Of a stretch of DNA of 64,000 nt, positions 53,201 to 63,159 are shown piece by piece. The number at the start of each line of letters is the position of its first letter. Within the stretch, counting starts at the first letter, position 1. The stretch is taken from NCBI GenBank assembly GCA_016705475.1, contig JADIYD010000009.1:1-64000 (forward strand). Reading direction: 5' to 3'. This stretch comes from Betaproteobacteria bacterium. Lineage in GTDB: Bacteria > Pseudomonadota > Gammaproteobacteria > Burkholderiales > Rhodocyclaceae. The translations under genes and the position numbers were made by a program. The notes under the pieces were generated by a model that did not search any database, was not told the DNA's origin, and saw only the letters and a program-made list of their open reading frames with translations.

Positions 53201-56200
53201 CCTCGGTGTTGGCACCATTGTCGATGACGGTCGCACCCTGCCGGGTGGTCCGGCCAATGATGACCGTCCGGTCTTCAACATGGGCTCCGACTTCGTGGTG
53301 GATGAAGCGGCGGGCACGGTCACCTTCACGGTCACCAAGACCGGCGCCACCAACCTGGCCTCGACAGTCAGCTTCAGCACGGTCGACGGCACCGCCGTCG
53401 CCGGTTCCGACTACGACGCCGCGAGCGGCCTGCTGAGCTTCGCCGCCGGCGAAACCAGCAAGACCGTCACGGTCAACATCACCAACGACGCCATCTTCGA
53501 AGGTGCGCAAGACTTCAGCGTCCAGCTCAGCAGCCCGACCAACGCCACCCTCGGTGACGCCACGCAAGTTGCCACCATCGTCGATGATGGCCGCAACCTG
53601 CCGGGTGGTCCGGCCAATGACGACCGTCCGACGCTCAACATCGGCAGCGACGTCATCATTGACGAAGCCGCCGGCACCGTCACCTTCACCGTCACCAAGG
53701 TCGGCGCCACCGAACAGCCGGTCACCGTCGACTTCGCCACCGCCAACGGCAGCGCCACGGCCGGCAGCGACTACACCGCCGCCGCCGGCACGCTGAGCTT
53801 CGCCGCCGGCGAAACCAGCAAGACCATCACGGTCGCGATCACCAACGACACCGCCTACGAAGTATCAGAAAACTTCACCGTTGCGATCAGCAACCCGGGC
53901 AACGCCGTGCTCGGCACGAGCAGCGCCACCGGCACCATCGTTGATGACGGTCGCACCCTGCCGGGTGGCGGCACCGCCAACGACGACCGTCCGGGCCTGA
54001 GCATCAACGACGTCCTGATTGACGAAGCCGCCGGCAGCATCACCTTCACGGTCACCCGGACGGGCGACCTGAGCCAGGCCGCCAGTGTCGACTACACCCC
54101 GAGCAACGGCACCGCCATCGGTGGCGGCACCGACTACGCCGTCGCCCCGGGCACGCTCAACTTCGGAGTTGGCGTCAGCACGCAGACCATCACCGTTGCC
54201 ATCAACAACGACGGCACCTACGAAGGCCCGGAAACCTTCAACATCACCCTCGCCAACCCGGTTGGTTCGATCATCACCGACGCCCTCGGTGTTGGCACCA
54301 TTGTCGATGACGGTCGTACCCTGCCGGGTGGTCCGGCCAATGATGACCGTCCGACGCTGAGCATCGACAGCCCGACGGTTGGCGAAGGCGGCTATGCCAC
54401 CTTCACGGCGACCCTGAGCAACGCCAGCACGACGGCCGTGACCTTCACGCCGAGCCTGACTGGCGGAACGGCAACGCTGGGTACCGACACCAGCGCCGCC
54501 AGTACGCTGCAGTACTACAACGGAACTGCCTGGGTCTCGGCCAGTGGTGGTGTGACCATTCCGGCCGGCAGCACCAGCGTGCAACTGCGTCTGCAGACGA
54601 CGGACGACCTGCTGGACGAACCGGCAGAGAACTTCTCGCTGACTGGCACGGTGACCAGCGGCAATACGGCCAATGGGTCGGCAACCGGTACGGCCTTGAT
54701 TACCGACAACGATCCGACGCCGAGCTTCTCGATCAACGACATCACGGTCAACGAAGCAGCCGGCACGGCCACCTTCACGGTCACCCTGTCGGCGGCCAGT
54801 GGTCAGGCGACCAGCGTCAATTGGGGCTTGTCCAATGGCACGGCCCTGGCCGGGTCTGACTACACGACCAACAGCGGCATTCTGAACTTTGCGCCGGGTG
54901 TCACGACGCAGACCATCACGGTCGCCATTCTGAACGACACGCCGCGTGTGTATGAAGGCTCCGAAAGCTTCAATGTCAATCTGAGTGCTGCGGTCAACGC
55001 CACGATTGCCGACAATCTGGGCGTTGGCTCCATTGTGGACAATGGCACGGGTGGCGGTGGAACGGACGATGACCGTCCGACGCTGAGCATCGACAGCCCG
55101 ACGGTTGGCGAAGGCGGCTATGCCACCTTCACGGCGACCCTGAGCAACGCCAGCACGACGGCGGTGACCTTCACGCCGAGCCTGACTGGCGGTACGGCGA
55201 TTCTGGGTACCGACACCAGCGCCGCCAGTTCGCTGCAGTACTACAACGGAACTGCCTGGGTCTCGGCCAGTGGTGGTGTGACCATTCCGGCCGGCAGCAC
55301 CAGCGTGCAACTGCGCCTGCAGACGACGGACGACCTGCTGGACGAACCGGCAGAGAACTTCTCGCTGACTGGCACGGTGACCAGCGGCAATACGGCCAAT
55401 GGGTCGGCAACCGGTACGGCCTCGATTACCGACAATGATCCGACGCCGAGCTTCTCGATCAACGACATCACGGTCAACGAAGCAGCCGGTACGGCAACCT
55501 TCACGGTCACCCTGTCGGCGGCCAGTGGTCAGGCGAGCAGCGTCAACTGGGGCTTGTCGAACGGCACGGCCCTGGCCGGGTCGGACTACACGACCAACAG
55601 CGGCATTCTGAACTTTGCGCCGGGTGTCACGACGCAGACCATCACGGTCGCCATTCTGAACGACACGCCGCGTGTGTATGAAGGCTCCGAAAGCTTCAAT
55701 GTCAATCTGAGTGCTGCGGTCAACGCCACGATTGCCGACAATCTGGGCGTTGGCTCCATTGTGGACAATGGCACGGGTGGCGGTGGAACGGACGATGACC
55801 GTCCGACGCTGAGCATCGACAGCCCGACGGTTGGCGAAGGCGGCTATGCCACCTTCACGGCGACCCTGAGCAACGCCAGCACGACGGCCGTGACCTTCAC
55901 GCCGAGCCTGACTGGCGGAACGGCAACACTGGGTACTGACACCAGCGCCGCCAGTACGCTGCAGTACTACAACGGAACTGCCTGGGTCTCGGCCAGTGGT
56001 GGTGTGACCATTCCGGCCGGCAGCACCAGCGTGCAACTGCGCCTGCAGACGACGGACGACCTGCTGGACGAACCGGCAGAGAACTTCTCGCTGACTGGCA
56101 CGGTGACCAGCGGCAATACGGCCAATGGGTCGGCAACCGGTACGGCCTCGATTACCGACAACGACACGACGCCGACGGTTGGTACTACAGGTGCCGTGCT

Positions 56201-58973
56201 TTCGGAAGAGGGGCTGACTGGCGGCATTGCCGATAACACGGGCAATCCTGATACGACCAACGTGCGGACGATCACCGGTACCATTCCGGTTGCTGATGCC
56301 GATGGAAACGCGCTGACAGTAACGCTCACCGCACCGGTCACTGCGCTGACCTCGAATGGCCAGGCGGTGACCTGGAGCGGTACGGGAACCCAGACGCTGA
56401 TCGGTTCGGCTGGTGGCAGCGAAGTGATTCGCGTCACTGTCGACAATGCAGGAAACTACACCGCAACCTTGAGCAAGGCAGTTGATCATCCGCTCAATAG
56501 CCAGGAGGATGTACTGAGTTTCAATGTGGGTGTAACGGCAAGCGACAGCGCGCAGAGTGGCACCGGCATGCTGACCATCTCCATTGAAGATGATGCGCCG
56601 ACGGCGATTGCAGGAACCAATACGGTCGTTCTCCCTTCGCAGGACACCAACATCATGTTGATCCTGGACGTTTCAGGCTCAATGAATGATGACGCTGATG
56701 GTGTGGCTGGTGGCGCAACGCGTCTGGAGGTGATGAAAACGTCCATCAACTTGATGTTGTCCCAGTACGACAATCTCGGCGACATCAAGGTTCGCATCGT
56801 CACTTTCTCCAGCAACGCAGCTGAGCAGGATGCTGTCTGGGTCGATCTCGCACGAGCCCAACAAATTGTTGCCGGGCTCACCGCCGGCGGTAGCACCAAC
56901 TATGATGCAGCGTTGTTGACGGCTCAGGGCGCTTTTGTGGATAGCGGAAAGATAGCTGGCGCAAAGAACGTTTCTTACTTCCTGACCGATGGACAGCCAA
57001 CCGCCAACACCGATTGGGATGGTTCCGGACCGCTGACGGGTGCCAATGGCATTCAAGCCGGTGAAGAGGCGCTTTGGATCAATTTCCTGAATGCCAATCA
57101 GATCAATTCCATGGCGTATGGCATGGGCACCGGGGCCTCGCTGACCAACATGAATCCTGTTGCCTACAACGGGATCACGCAATCCAATGCCAACGCGATC
57201 GTGGTTCCCAACCCGGCTGTCGATCTGCCACCCATTTTGCGTGACTCGATCGTGGCGCCAGCGGGTGGCGACCTGGTCAGTGGTTCGCTGGGTGCTGGCT
57301 CAGGAATTGGGGCCGACGGTGGCAATCTGGCTTCCTTCTCGCTCAACGGAACAACGTACAACAATGGCGGTACGCTCTCCGGAACCAATCGCGGAAGCTA
57401 CGATGCCACGACCAACAGCTGGACGGTATCGACGACAGCGGGTGGCAAGTTCGTGGTGGATATGGACACCAGTCTTTACACCTATACACCGCCGGCTTCG
57501 ACTGCAGCCAACTATGCTGAAAGCGTTGGCTATACGTTGCGCGACAACGATGGCGATTTGGCATCTTCTACGCTGACCATCAATGTCTTGCCGCCGCAAG
57601 TCATTACGCTGACCAGTTCGTCGACGCCAATCACAGGACTGAACATGGGGCTCTCGGGCGAATACTTCGGCTATAACGACACGCGTGACGGCACTCCGAC
57701 GGATCCGGCCTATCAAGGTGCGACGGCAGTTCGTTTGCACTCTGATGACGGTACTGCCGATGCCGGTACTGCCAACAACGTTGACCGTCTGGCTGATGTC
57801 GAGGAGATCATCGAGGGACGCAACAACAATACCAATTTGATCAACAATGCCATCCTGTCCGACCCAACCAAGGCTGACGCAACCTTCTCGGCCAACAAGC
57901 TCGAGTTTGGCTTGCCGGCTGGCTCCACTACACCGCTGTTCAGCAACGATCTTGGCCAGAACGGCAGGGTTGAGAGCGGGGTGATTGGTGCTACGGCGGC
58001 AGTGGGTGGCACGAACAATCTTCACACCTTCCTCAAGGTCACGTCCGGTAACGTTGATGGTCTGGCCGCTACCAGCGGACTTGGCGACACGACCGATGCG
58101 GTTATCCGGATGGTCGGATATATCTACATTCCGGCCGGCGGGATCTTCGACATGCGGGTTACCGCCGATGACGGTTATCGCGTGCTGATCAATGGCCAGA
58201 ATATCGGCCAGGCCGATTTCATCCAATCGACTGCGACGCAGACCTATACGGGTGTGACGTTGACCGAGGGGATGCAGCCGATTGAGATCCTGTACTGGGA
58301 TCAGGGCGGACACGCCAGCTTCCGCGTCGAATTCAAGGTCTCCGGTGCTGCCGACACGACATACAAGATCGTGGGCAATGATGAATACGCGCTCTTCTCG
58401 CCCAACGATGTTCCCGTTTTGAGTGCCAATCAGGATGTGGTTGAAACGGCTACCAATGGCGTCTGGGCTGTGCGATCCGGAGAGGTCTATACAGGTACGG
58501 ACTCTTCCGAGAAGATCGTTGGTAGCGACGGCAAAGATACGATCCAGGCTGGTGCCGGTAACGATATTGTTCAAGGTGGGGCTGGTTCGGACACCTTGTC
58601 CGGCGGCCAGGGCAATGATGCGCTGACGGGTGGCCTGGGCTCCGATACGTTTGCCTGGACGCTGGCCGACCAGGGCAGCATCGGGGTGCCGGCCAGAGAT
58701 ACCATTGCCGACTTTAACGTGGCCTCGAAAGCTGCCGGTGGCGATGTGCTTGATCTGCGTGATCTGTTGCCGACCGCTACAACGGGGGCCACGCTGGATG
58801 CTTATCTGAATTTCAGCAAGCAAGGCAGCGATACGATCATCGATGTCAAACCGGATGGAACGAATGTGACTCAGAAAATCGTTCTTGCGGGCGTGGATCT
58901 CGGTGCAACAGGCGCAAACGACATCGCGATCATCAACGACCTGATCAGCAAGGGCAAGCTGATTACCGACTGA
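50239..58973 (+). CDS. Giant LapA-like RTX adhesin, one frameshift near 51020
   Basis: If repaired, about 2911 residues. The N-terminal retention module (1-150) contains PAAG (115-118), matching the di-alanine site cut by the LapG protease in LapA. Then come many Calx-beta domains (about 165-1970) in two large near-identical repeat series, a cadherin/VCBS-like region (about 1980-2130), a VWA domain with MIDAS motif DVSGS (about 2142) and GGSTNYD, a linker, a PA14/GLEYA-like domain (about 2470-2670, ADDGYRVLINGQ), RTX calcium repeats (GSDGKDTIQAGAGNDIVQGG, about 2759-2800), and a C-terminal type I secretion end. The frame shifts at about 51020 (one base missing between NGT and GDASQ), so as given the gene is split into 343- and 2649-residue frames. 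A terminator follows. Confidence 0.85.
51111..54350 (+). repeat. Three tandem 1083-bp repeats in the adhesin gene
   Basis: Units start at 51111, 52194 and 53277, exactly 1083 bases (361 codons) apart, each with three Calx-beta domains. They are nearly identical at DNA level. Unit 1 and unit 3 share variants (for example GACAGTCAGC) where unit 2 differs (GACCGTCAGC). Confidence 0.9.
54361..56165 (+). repeat. Two and a half tandem 726-bp repeats in the adhesin gene
   Basis: Units start at 54361, 55087 and 55813, 726 bases (242 codons) apart. Each full unit has an IDSPTVGEGGYATF domain and an SINDITVNEAAG domain. The third unit stops after the first domain. Confidence 0.9.
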
Positions 58974-58994
58974 TGATTGCCCTTGGGGCGCAAC

Positions 58995-59024
58995 AAAAAG
59001 GGGCGATTTTTATCGCCCCTTTTT
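58995..59024 (+). terminator. Rho-independent terminator after the adhesin gene
   Basis: Stem AAAAAGGGGCGA / TCGCCCCTTTTT with a 6-base loop, followed at once by repeat copy 8. The A-run on the left arm lets it also act on transcripts from the convergent regulator gene. Confidence 0.88.
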
Positions 59025-59025
59025 A

Positions 59026-59060
59026 TTTCATTTTTGCCTGTTTTTCCCGGTTGACCGTGG
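59026..59060 (-). repeat. Dispersed 36-bp intergenic repeat, copy 8
   Basis: On the minus strand: CCACGGTCAACCGGGAAAAA then CAGGCAAAAATGAAA. It is directly next to the adhesin terminator, between two converging genes. Confidence 0.72.
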
Positions 59061-59079
59061 CAATCCGGTCTTGCCCCAT

Positions 59080-59772
59080 TTATTCGTGCTGACGAAGCTT
59101 GGTGGCGTTCGGGATGTGGATTTTCCGGCCTTCGACGACGATCAAGCCGAGTTCGGTCAGTTCGTGCAGGATGCGCGAAAAGTGTTCCTGCGTCAGGTTG
59201 AGGCGGGAGGCGATGACGCCCTTGTTGGTCGGCAGCGTGATTGCAACATTGATGCCTTCCTGATCTGCTTCGGGCAGTTCGCGCAGGAGGTAGCCGATGA
59301 TGCGTTGTTTTCCGGAGTGCAGCGAGTACGACTCGACATCATTCATGAGCTGATGCAGGCGCATGGCCATGCCGGCCAGCATTTTGCGGCACAGGTTGTG
59401 GTCGCGCTGCAGTTCTTCGAAAACGGCTGCCTTCGAGATGTGCAGCAGCAGACAGTCGGTCAGCGCCTGCGCGAAGACGATGTAGGGCTTCTCCATCAAC
59501 ATGATGGCTTCACCGAAACTTTGCCCCTGGCTGATGATCTCGACGACTTTCTCGCTGCCCTGGGATGACGTGAAGGCGAGCTTGATCTGGCCGTACACCA
59601 GCAGATGGAAACCACTGCAGGAATCCCCCTTGTGAAAGAGGACTTCCCCTTTTTTGGGGTGCAGTTCGCGCGTGCCACGGGCGATACGGCTCAGCTCCTG
59701 GGGCGCCAGTCCCTGAAAGAGCGGAGCGTGCGTCAGCAGGGCTTCTATGTTGATGGGATGGTTGCCGTTCAT
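59080..59772 (-). CDS. dnr: Crp/Fnr-family regulator, DNR-like
   Basis: A protein of 230 residues. An N-terminal cyclic-nucleotide-type beta roll (about 15-125), a long dimer helix and a C-terminal winged helix with recognition helix LTQEHFSRILHEL are seen. E-x-x-S-R in this helix is the pattern that reads TTGA half sites, as in FNR and DNR. The N-terminal cysteine cluster of FNR is absent, so it does not carry the FNR iron-sulfur cluster and is more likely a DNR-type NO sensor. It lies next to the NO-reductase accessory genes, on the same strand 72 bases downstream of norD. The predicted box at 2459-2472 is a candidate target. Confidence 0.82.
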   Translation of the reverse strand: MNGNHPINIEALLTHAPLFQGLAPQELSRIARGTRELHPKKGEVLFHKGDSCSGFHLLVYGQIKLAFTSSQGSEKVVEIISQGQSFGEAIMLMEKPYIVFAQALTDCLLLHISKAAVFEELQRDHNLCRKMLAGMAMRLHQLMNDVESYSLHSGKQRIIGYLLRELPEADQEGINVAITLPTNKGVIASRLNLTQEHFSRILHELTELGLIVVEGRKIHIPNATKLRQHE

Positions 59773-59844
59773 GATCTTCTAGTTGAAAAAAGCGTCCAAT
59801 GGTGGCACCCGCTTGGTACTTCAACAATACACCTTTGGGACTAT

Positions 59845-61689
59845 TTACTGGCGGGTGAGTTGCACATAAAGGAGGGGGAGTCGCTTGGGCAACTCCTCCG
59901 GTTTGCGGATGACGCAGAAGCCGGCCGGGCCGAACAGGTAGGGCAGGTAGGCGCCGGCTTCGTGGTCTATGGTCACACAGAACGGCGTCAGGCCGAGGCG
60001 ACGGGCTTCGTGCACGGCCATCCGGGTATCCTCGATACCGTAGCGCGAGTCGTAGATGTCGAGATCGTTGGGCTTGCCGTCGGTGATGATCAGCAACAGG
60101 CGGCGACTGGCCGGTTGCTCGGCCAGAATGCTGGCGGCCTGACGGATGGCGGCGCCCATGCGCGTGTAGTAGCCGGGCTTGATGGCCAGGATGCGCGCGC
60201 GGGCGGCGGAATCGTATTTGCCCGCGAAGTCCTTGAGCAGATGGAAACGGATGTTCTGGCGGCGCAGCGACGAAAAGCCATAGATGCCGAAACGGTCGCC
60301 GGTTGCGGTCAACGCTTCGGAAAAGAGCAAAAGCGAGTCGCGGATGACATCGACGATGCGATGCGAGTTCGAAATCGGCGCATCGGTCGACATCGACAGG
60401 TCGGCCAGCAGCAGGCAGGCGAGGTCACGCTCGCAGCGGGCTTGGGCAAGGTAGCCACCGGATTCAGGCGTGTGGCCGGAGGCGCGGTCGGCGTGGTTGC
60501 GCACGCAGGAATCAACGTCGAGTTCCGGCCCGTCGGGCTGACCCTTGAGCCAGCGGCGTTGCGGGGCGAGGGCGGCAAACTGGCCACGCAGCTTCTTGGC
60601 GGTGGCAGCCAATTCGAGCGGTAGCGCTGCATGTCCGGCATCGTGGGCGACCATCGGTTGCAGCAGGCAATGCGCTGGCAGCATCGCGTTCTTGCGGTAG
60701 TCCCACTCCGGGAGGGCGATGCCGGGGCCGATCGGTGTGTCGTCCTCGGCAGCCGAGGGCAGATCGAGGTCGAACTTGACGCGCGACTTGGCGGTCTCGC
60801 CATCGCGGGTCAGCGACAGTTTGTTGAGGTCGTTGGCGGCGTCGCGGGCGTTCGGGTTCTCGTCCTCGTCGAAGGCGCGATTGACCCGGACGTATTCAGC
60901 CCAGGTCGGCAGGCTTTCGGCGCGGAACATGGCGAGCATCGGCGTCTTGTTGTCCGGCGTCTCGACTTGCTCGGCCTTGTGGGCTTCCTTGGCTGTTTCC
61001 GGATTGCCGCCGCTGCCTTCGGGGGGCAGATTGTCATTCGGGTCGGCGAGTTTGCTTCCTGTTTCCATCTTGTCCGAGCCGATCAGCCACACCAGAACGG
61101 GCTGGGGCGGTTTCGATTTGAGCGTATACAGCGGCGGCAGGCCGTCGACCGTGCCGGGATGCTCCAGTGCCTGGCGAATCGCCTGTTCCTGGGCCGCTTC
61201 GTCAGGCTGCATGGCGCTTGGCGTGATGCGTGCCGCAACGTGGGCGCCAACCAGGCGCCGGTAGCGCGCGTTGAGACCAGGGTAGCGTTCCAGTGCCGTT
61301 CGGCTGGCAATCTGGTTGCGGATAAACCACGGTTGCTCGGGCGCGACATCGTTGGCGGCCAGTGCCGAGAGCCAGAGATAGAGGTCGCGGTTCAGCGATT
61401 TTTCCGGGAAGGCGGCGATTTCCGGCGGCAAGCGCAGGGTTTCGGCATCGCGCCGGCCCTGCGCGATGCGCTCGTTGCTGCCGGCGATGCGTTGCAGCCA
61501 GCGACGCCGGGCACCATGCTCTTCGAGTGTAGCGGCGGCAACCTTGAGTCCGGGATCGCCGCCAAAGGCGCGAAACAGGATGCCGGCGGTTTTTTCAACC
61601 TCGACGAGTTTGACGGCGGCGTCGGGGTAATGGCCGGCGGCGGTTTTGGTGACCCAGTTGTGCCAGAGTTTGCCGATGAATTCTTCCAT
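59845..61689 (-). CDS. norD: Nitric oxide reductase activation protein NorD
   Basis: A protein of 614 residues. NorD works with the AAA+ protein NorQ to mature nitric oxide reductase, probably by inserting iron. The C-terminal about 200 residues form a VWA domain with MIDAS motif ADLSMSTDA, RMGAAIRQA and ITDGKPNDLDIYDSRYG. The long N-terminal region (LWLSALAAND, RYRRLVGAHV) is helical, and a low-complexity acidic part lies in the middle. The start lies two bases after the 4Fe-4S gene stop. Last gene of the nor accessory operon in this window. Confidence 0.9.
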   Translation of the reverse strand: MEEFIGKLWHNWVTKTAAGHYPDAAVKLVEVEKTAGILFRAFGGDPGLKVAAATLEEHGARRRWLQRIAGSNERIAQGRRDAETLRLPPEIAAFPEKSLNRDLYLWLSALAANDVAPEQPWFIRNQIASRTALERYPGLNARYRRLVGAHVAARITPSAMQPDEAAQEQAIRQALEHPGTVDGLPPLYTLKSKPPQPVLVWLIGSDKMETGSKLADPNDNLPPEGSGGNPETAKEAHKAEQVETPDNKTPMLAMFRAESLPTWAEYVRVNRAFDEDENPNARDAANDLNKLSLTRDGETAKSRVKFDLDLPSAAEDDTPIGPGIALPEWDYRKNAMLPAHCLLQPMVAHDAGHAALPLELAATAKKLRGQFAALAPQRRWLKGQPDGPELDVDSCVRNHADRASGHTPESGGYLAQARCERDLACLLLADLSMSTDAPISNSHRIVDVIRDSLLLFSEALTATGDRFGIYGFSSLRRQNIRFHLLKDFAGKYDSAARARILAIKPGYYTRMGAAIRQAASILAEQPASRRLLLIITDGKPNDLDIYDSRYGIEDTRMAVHEARRLGLTPFCVTIDHEAGAYLPYLFGPAGFCVIRKPEELPKRLPLLYVQLTRQ

Positions 61690-61691
61690 GA

Positions 61692-62735
61692 CTACAGTTT
61701 GGCTCCCGCGTCTTCATCTGTATTTGATAGGGCTGAAAAACCAGCCTCATTGCGCCGGGCGTCCTCGTTGCTCACCCAGCGCAGCAACTGCCCATTCGGG
61801 TTGCTGCGGTTGACGGTATTGCAGGCCGAAATGCATTGGCCGCACTGGGTGCAGGCGAACATCCAGCGTTTGACGTTGCGTGGTTTGAGGCGCATCGGGC
61901 AGACAGCGTCGCACGCGCTGCCTGCAGGAGAGGCAAATTCGTTGCCGCTTTCACGGATGGCCTGCCGGGCGAGCACGGTGTGGCCTGCACCCCCGGCGCC
62001 CTGCTGGCAACTGGCACAGTCGGTCAGGCGCTTGCGGTCGAAGCCGACGACCATGGCCTTCTTGTTCACGATCCACGCGAAGCTCTGGAAGATGCCGATG
62101 GCGCAGCCGTAGCGACAGAAAAGATGGCGCGCGAAGAGGAATTCGAGGCTCAGCACCGTGGTTGCCGCGGCCAGGAATATGACTTCCTTGGTGTAGAGCG
62201 TGAAGGTGAACAGGCCGTGATATACCTGAAATGGCGGCATCAGGTAGGTCAGGCCGACCACCGCCCAGGCGAAGGCGAAGCCGATGGCGGCGGGGACGAC
62301 GAGCAGCCAGTAGCGCTTGTCGCGCTTGGCGGGTGTGCCATCGGGTTCCCACGGCGGGGTTTGTTTCTTGTCCCAGACCGAGTGCTTGCCGCTGGCAATG
62401 AGCATGAGCCGGTTGATCGTTTCGACCACGGAAAAGTGAGGGCACAGCCAGCCGCAGTAGAGCCTGCCCCATTTCCAGGCGACGCCGATGATCAGCGCGC
62501 CAGTGCCGAGCACGGGCAGGAAGAGGTAAAGGATGATGTTGATGACTGCCGTGCTCGCTTCGCCGGTGCCGGCCATCAGGTCATCGATGCCGAGATGCCA
62601 CGGATAGGTCAGGAAATAGGCGTGGCGCTCGGTGAGGTCGTAGCGGAACAGGTCGAAAATGGGCGTGATGGTGAAGAGCGTGAAAAAGCCCATCTGCGCA
62701 AGAAGACGCGCGCGCTGCAGCTTTTCAATTTTCAC
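61692..62735 (-). CDS. NapH/CcoG-like membrane 4Fe-4S protein of the nor cluster
   Basis: A protein of 347 residues starting at GTG 62735. Five or so membrane helices surround the motif GRLYCGWLCPHFSVVE and a second CxxxCP-type site (FLFARHLFCRYGCAIG). The C-terminal half has CASCQ and CDAVCPMRLKPRN and CTQCGQCISACN clusters, so up to two [4Fe-4S] centres. NapH, NosR and CcoG share this CGWLCP layout and move electrons from quinol or handle metals. A role in supplying electrons or iron/copper to the NO reductase is likely but inferred. The start codon lies inside dispersed repeat copy 9. Confidence 0.75.
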   Translation of the reverse strand: MKIEKLQRARLLAQMGFFTLFTITPIFDLFRYDLTERHAYFLTYPWHLGIDDLMAGTGEASTAVINIILYLFLPVLGTGALIIGVAWKWGRLYCGWLCPHFSVVETINRLMLIASGKHSVWDKKQTPPWEPDGTPAKRDKRYWLLVVPAAIGFAFAWAVVGLTYLMPPFQVYHGLFTFTLYTKEVIFLAAATTVLSLEFLFARHLFCRYGCAIGIFQSFAWIVNKKAMVVGFDRKRLTDCASCQQGAGGAGHTVLARQAIRESGNEFASPAGSACDAVCPMRLKPRNVKRWMFACTQCGQCISACNTVNRSNPNGQLLRWVSNEDARRNEAGFSALSNTDEDAGAKL

Positions 62736-62757
62736 TGTTTTTCCCGGTTGACCGTGG
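62722..62757 (-). repeat. Dispersed 36-bp repeat, copy 9, overlapping two nor-operon genes
   Basis: On the minus strand: CCACGGTCAACCGGGAAAAA then CAGTGAAAATTGAAAA. It contains the last codons and TGA of the upstream membrane protein gene and the GTG start of the 4Fe-4S protein gene. Confidence 0.75.
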
Positions 62758-63159
62758 AAGGGCCGGCCCGATGAGCGGGAAACGCCACATCTGCCCGTTC
62801 ATGGCCTTGATCAGCGCATACATGCCGAACAGCACCAGCGTCGAGTGAATGCACGTGAAATAGAGGATCAGCGCCACCCAGGTCCATTCCCAGTCCAGCC
62901 CGCCGAGGCCGAGGATGAGGCCGGAGAAGACGACAATGAGCAGGCCGCCGACCAGGCTGACGAAGGTAGTCTGCCGGAGATGCTGGCGGGCCAGCAGCGG
63001 CGCGCTGTCGCGGAATTTGAACCAGAGGCCGGCGAGCAGCAGGAAAGCCAGCCCCGGCAACAACAGCAGGTTGATCAGGTAGAGGGCTTCGGCGAGGACG
63101 GCCAGGTTTTGCCCGGCCTTTTCTTCCTCGAATCCGAAGTCATCGTCCGAAAGTGGCAT
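62725..63159 (-). CDS. Small four-helix membrane protein of the nor cluster
   Basis: A protein of 144 residues. An acidic N-terminus (MPLSDDDFGFEEEKAGQ) is followed by four predicted membrane helices (LYLINLLLLPGLAFLLLAGLWF; FVSLVGGLLIVVFSGLILGLGG; WVALILYFTCIHSTLVLFGMYALIKAM) and a short tail. I do not recognise a named family. Conserved position between norQ and the 4Fe-4S gene points to a part in NO-reductase assembly or electron supply. The start overlaps the norQ stop by about 20 bases. The last residues (RSTGKNSEN) are encoded by repeat copy 9. Confidence 0.6.
   Translation of the reverse strand: MPLSDDDFGFEEEKAGQNLAVLAEALYLINLLLLPGLAFLLLAGLWFKFRDSAPLLARQHLRQTTFVSLVGGLLIVVFSGLILGLGGLDWEWTWVALILYFTCIHSTLVLFGMYALIKAMNGQMWRFPLIGPALPRSTGKNSEN

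Noticed and set aside
51111..56165. CRISPR array or satellite DNA
   Set aside because: The repeats are 1083 and 726 bases, multiples of three, and keep one open frame encoding Calx-beta domains.
53865..56489. Long minus-strand open frame (874 codons) opposite the adhesin repeats
   Set aside because: It is an artefact of repetitive GC-rich coding sequence: low-complexity repeated product, no start context and full overlap with a well-supported gene.
59772..59844. FNR/DNR box in front of the dnr-like gene
   Set aside because: TTGGTACTTCAA and TTGAAAAAAGCGTCCAA have wrong spacing for the TTGAT-N4-ATCAA consensus.
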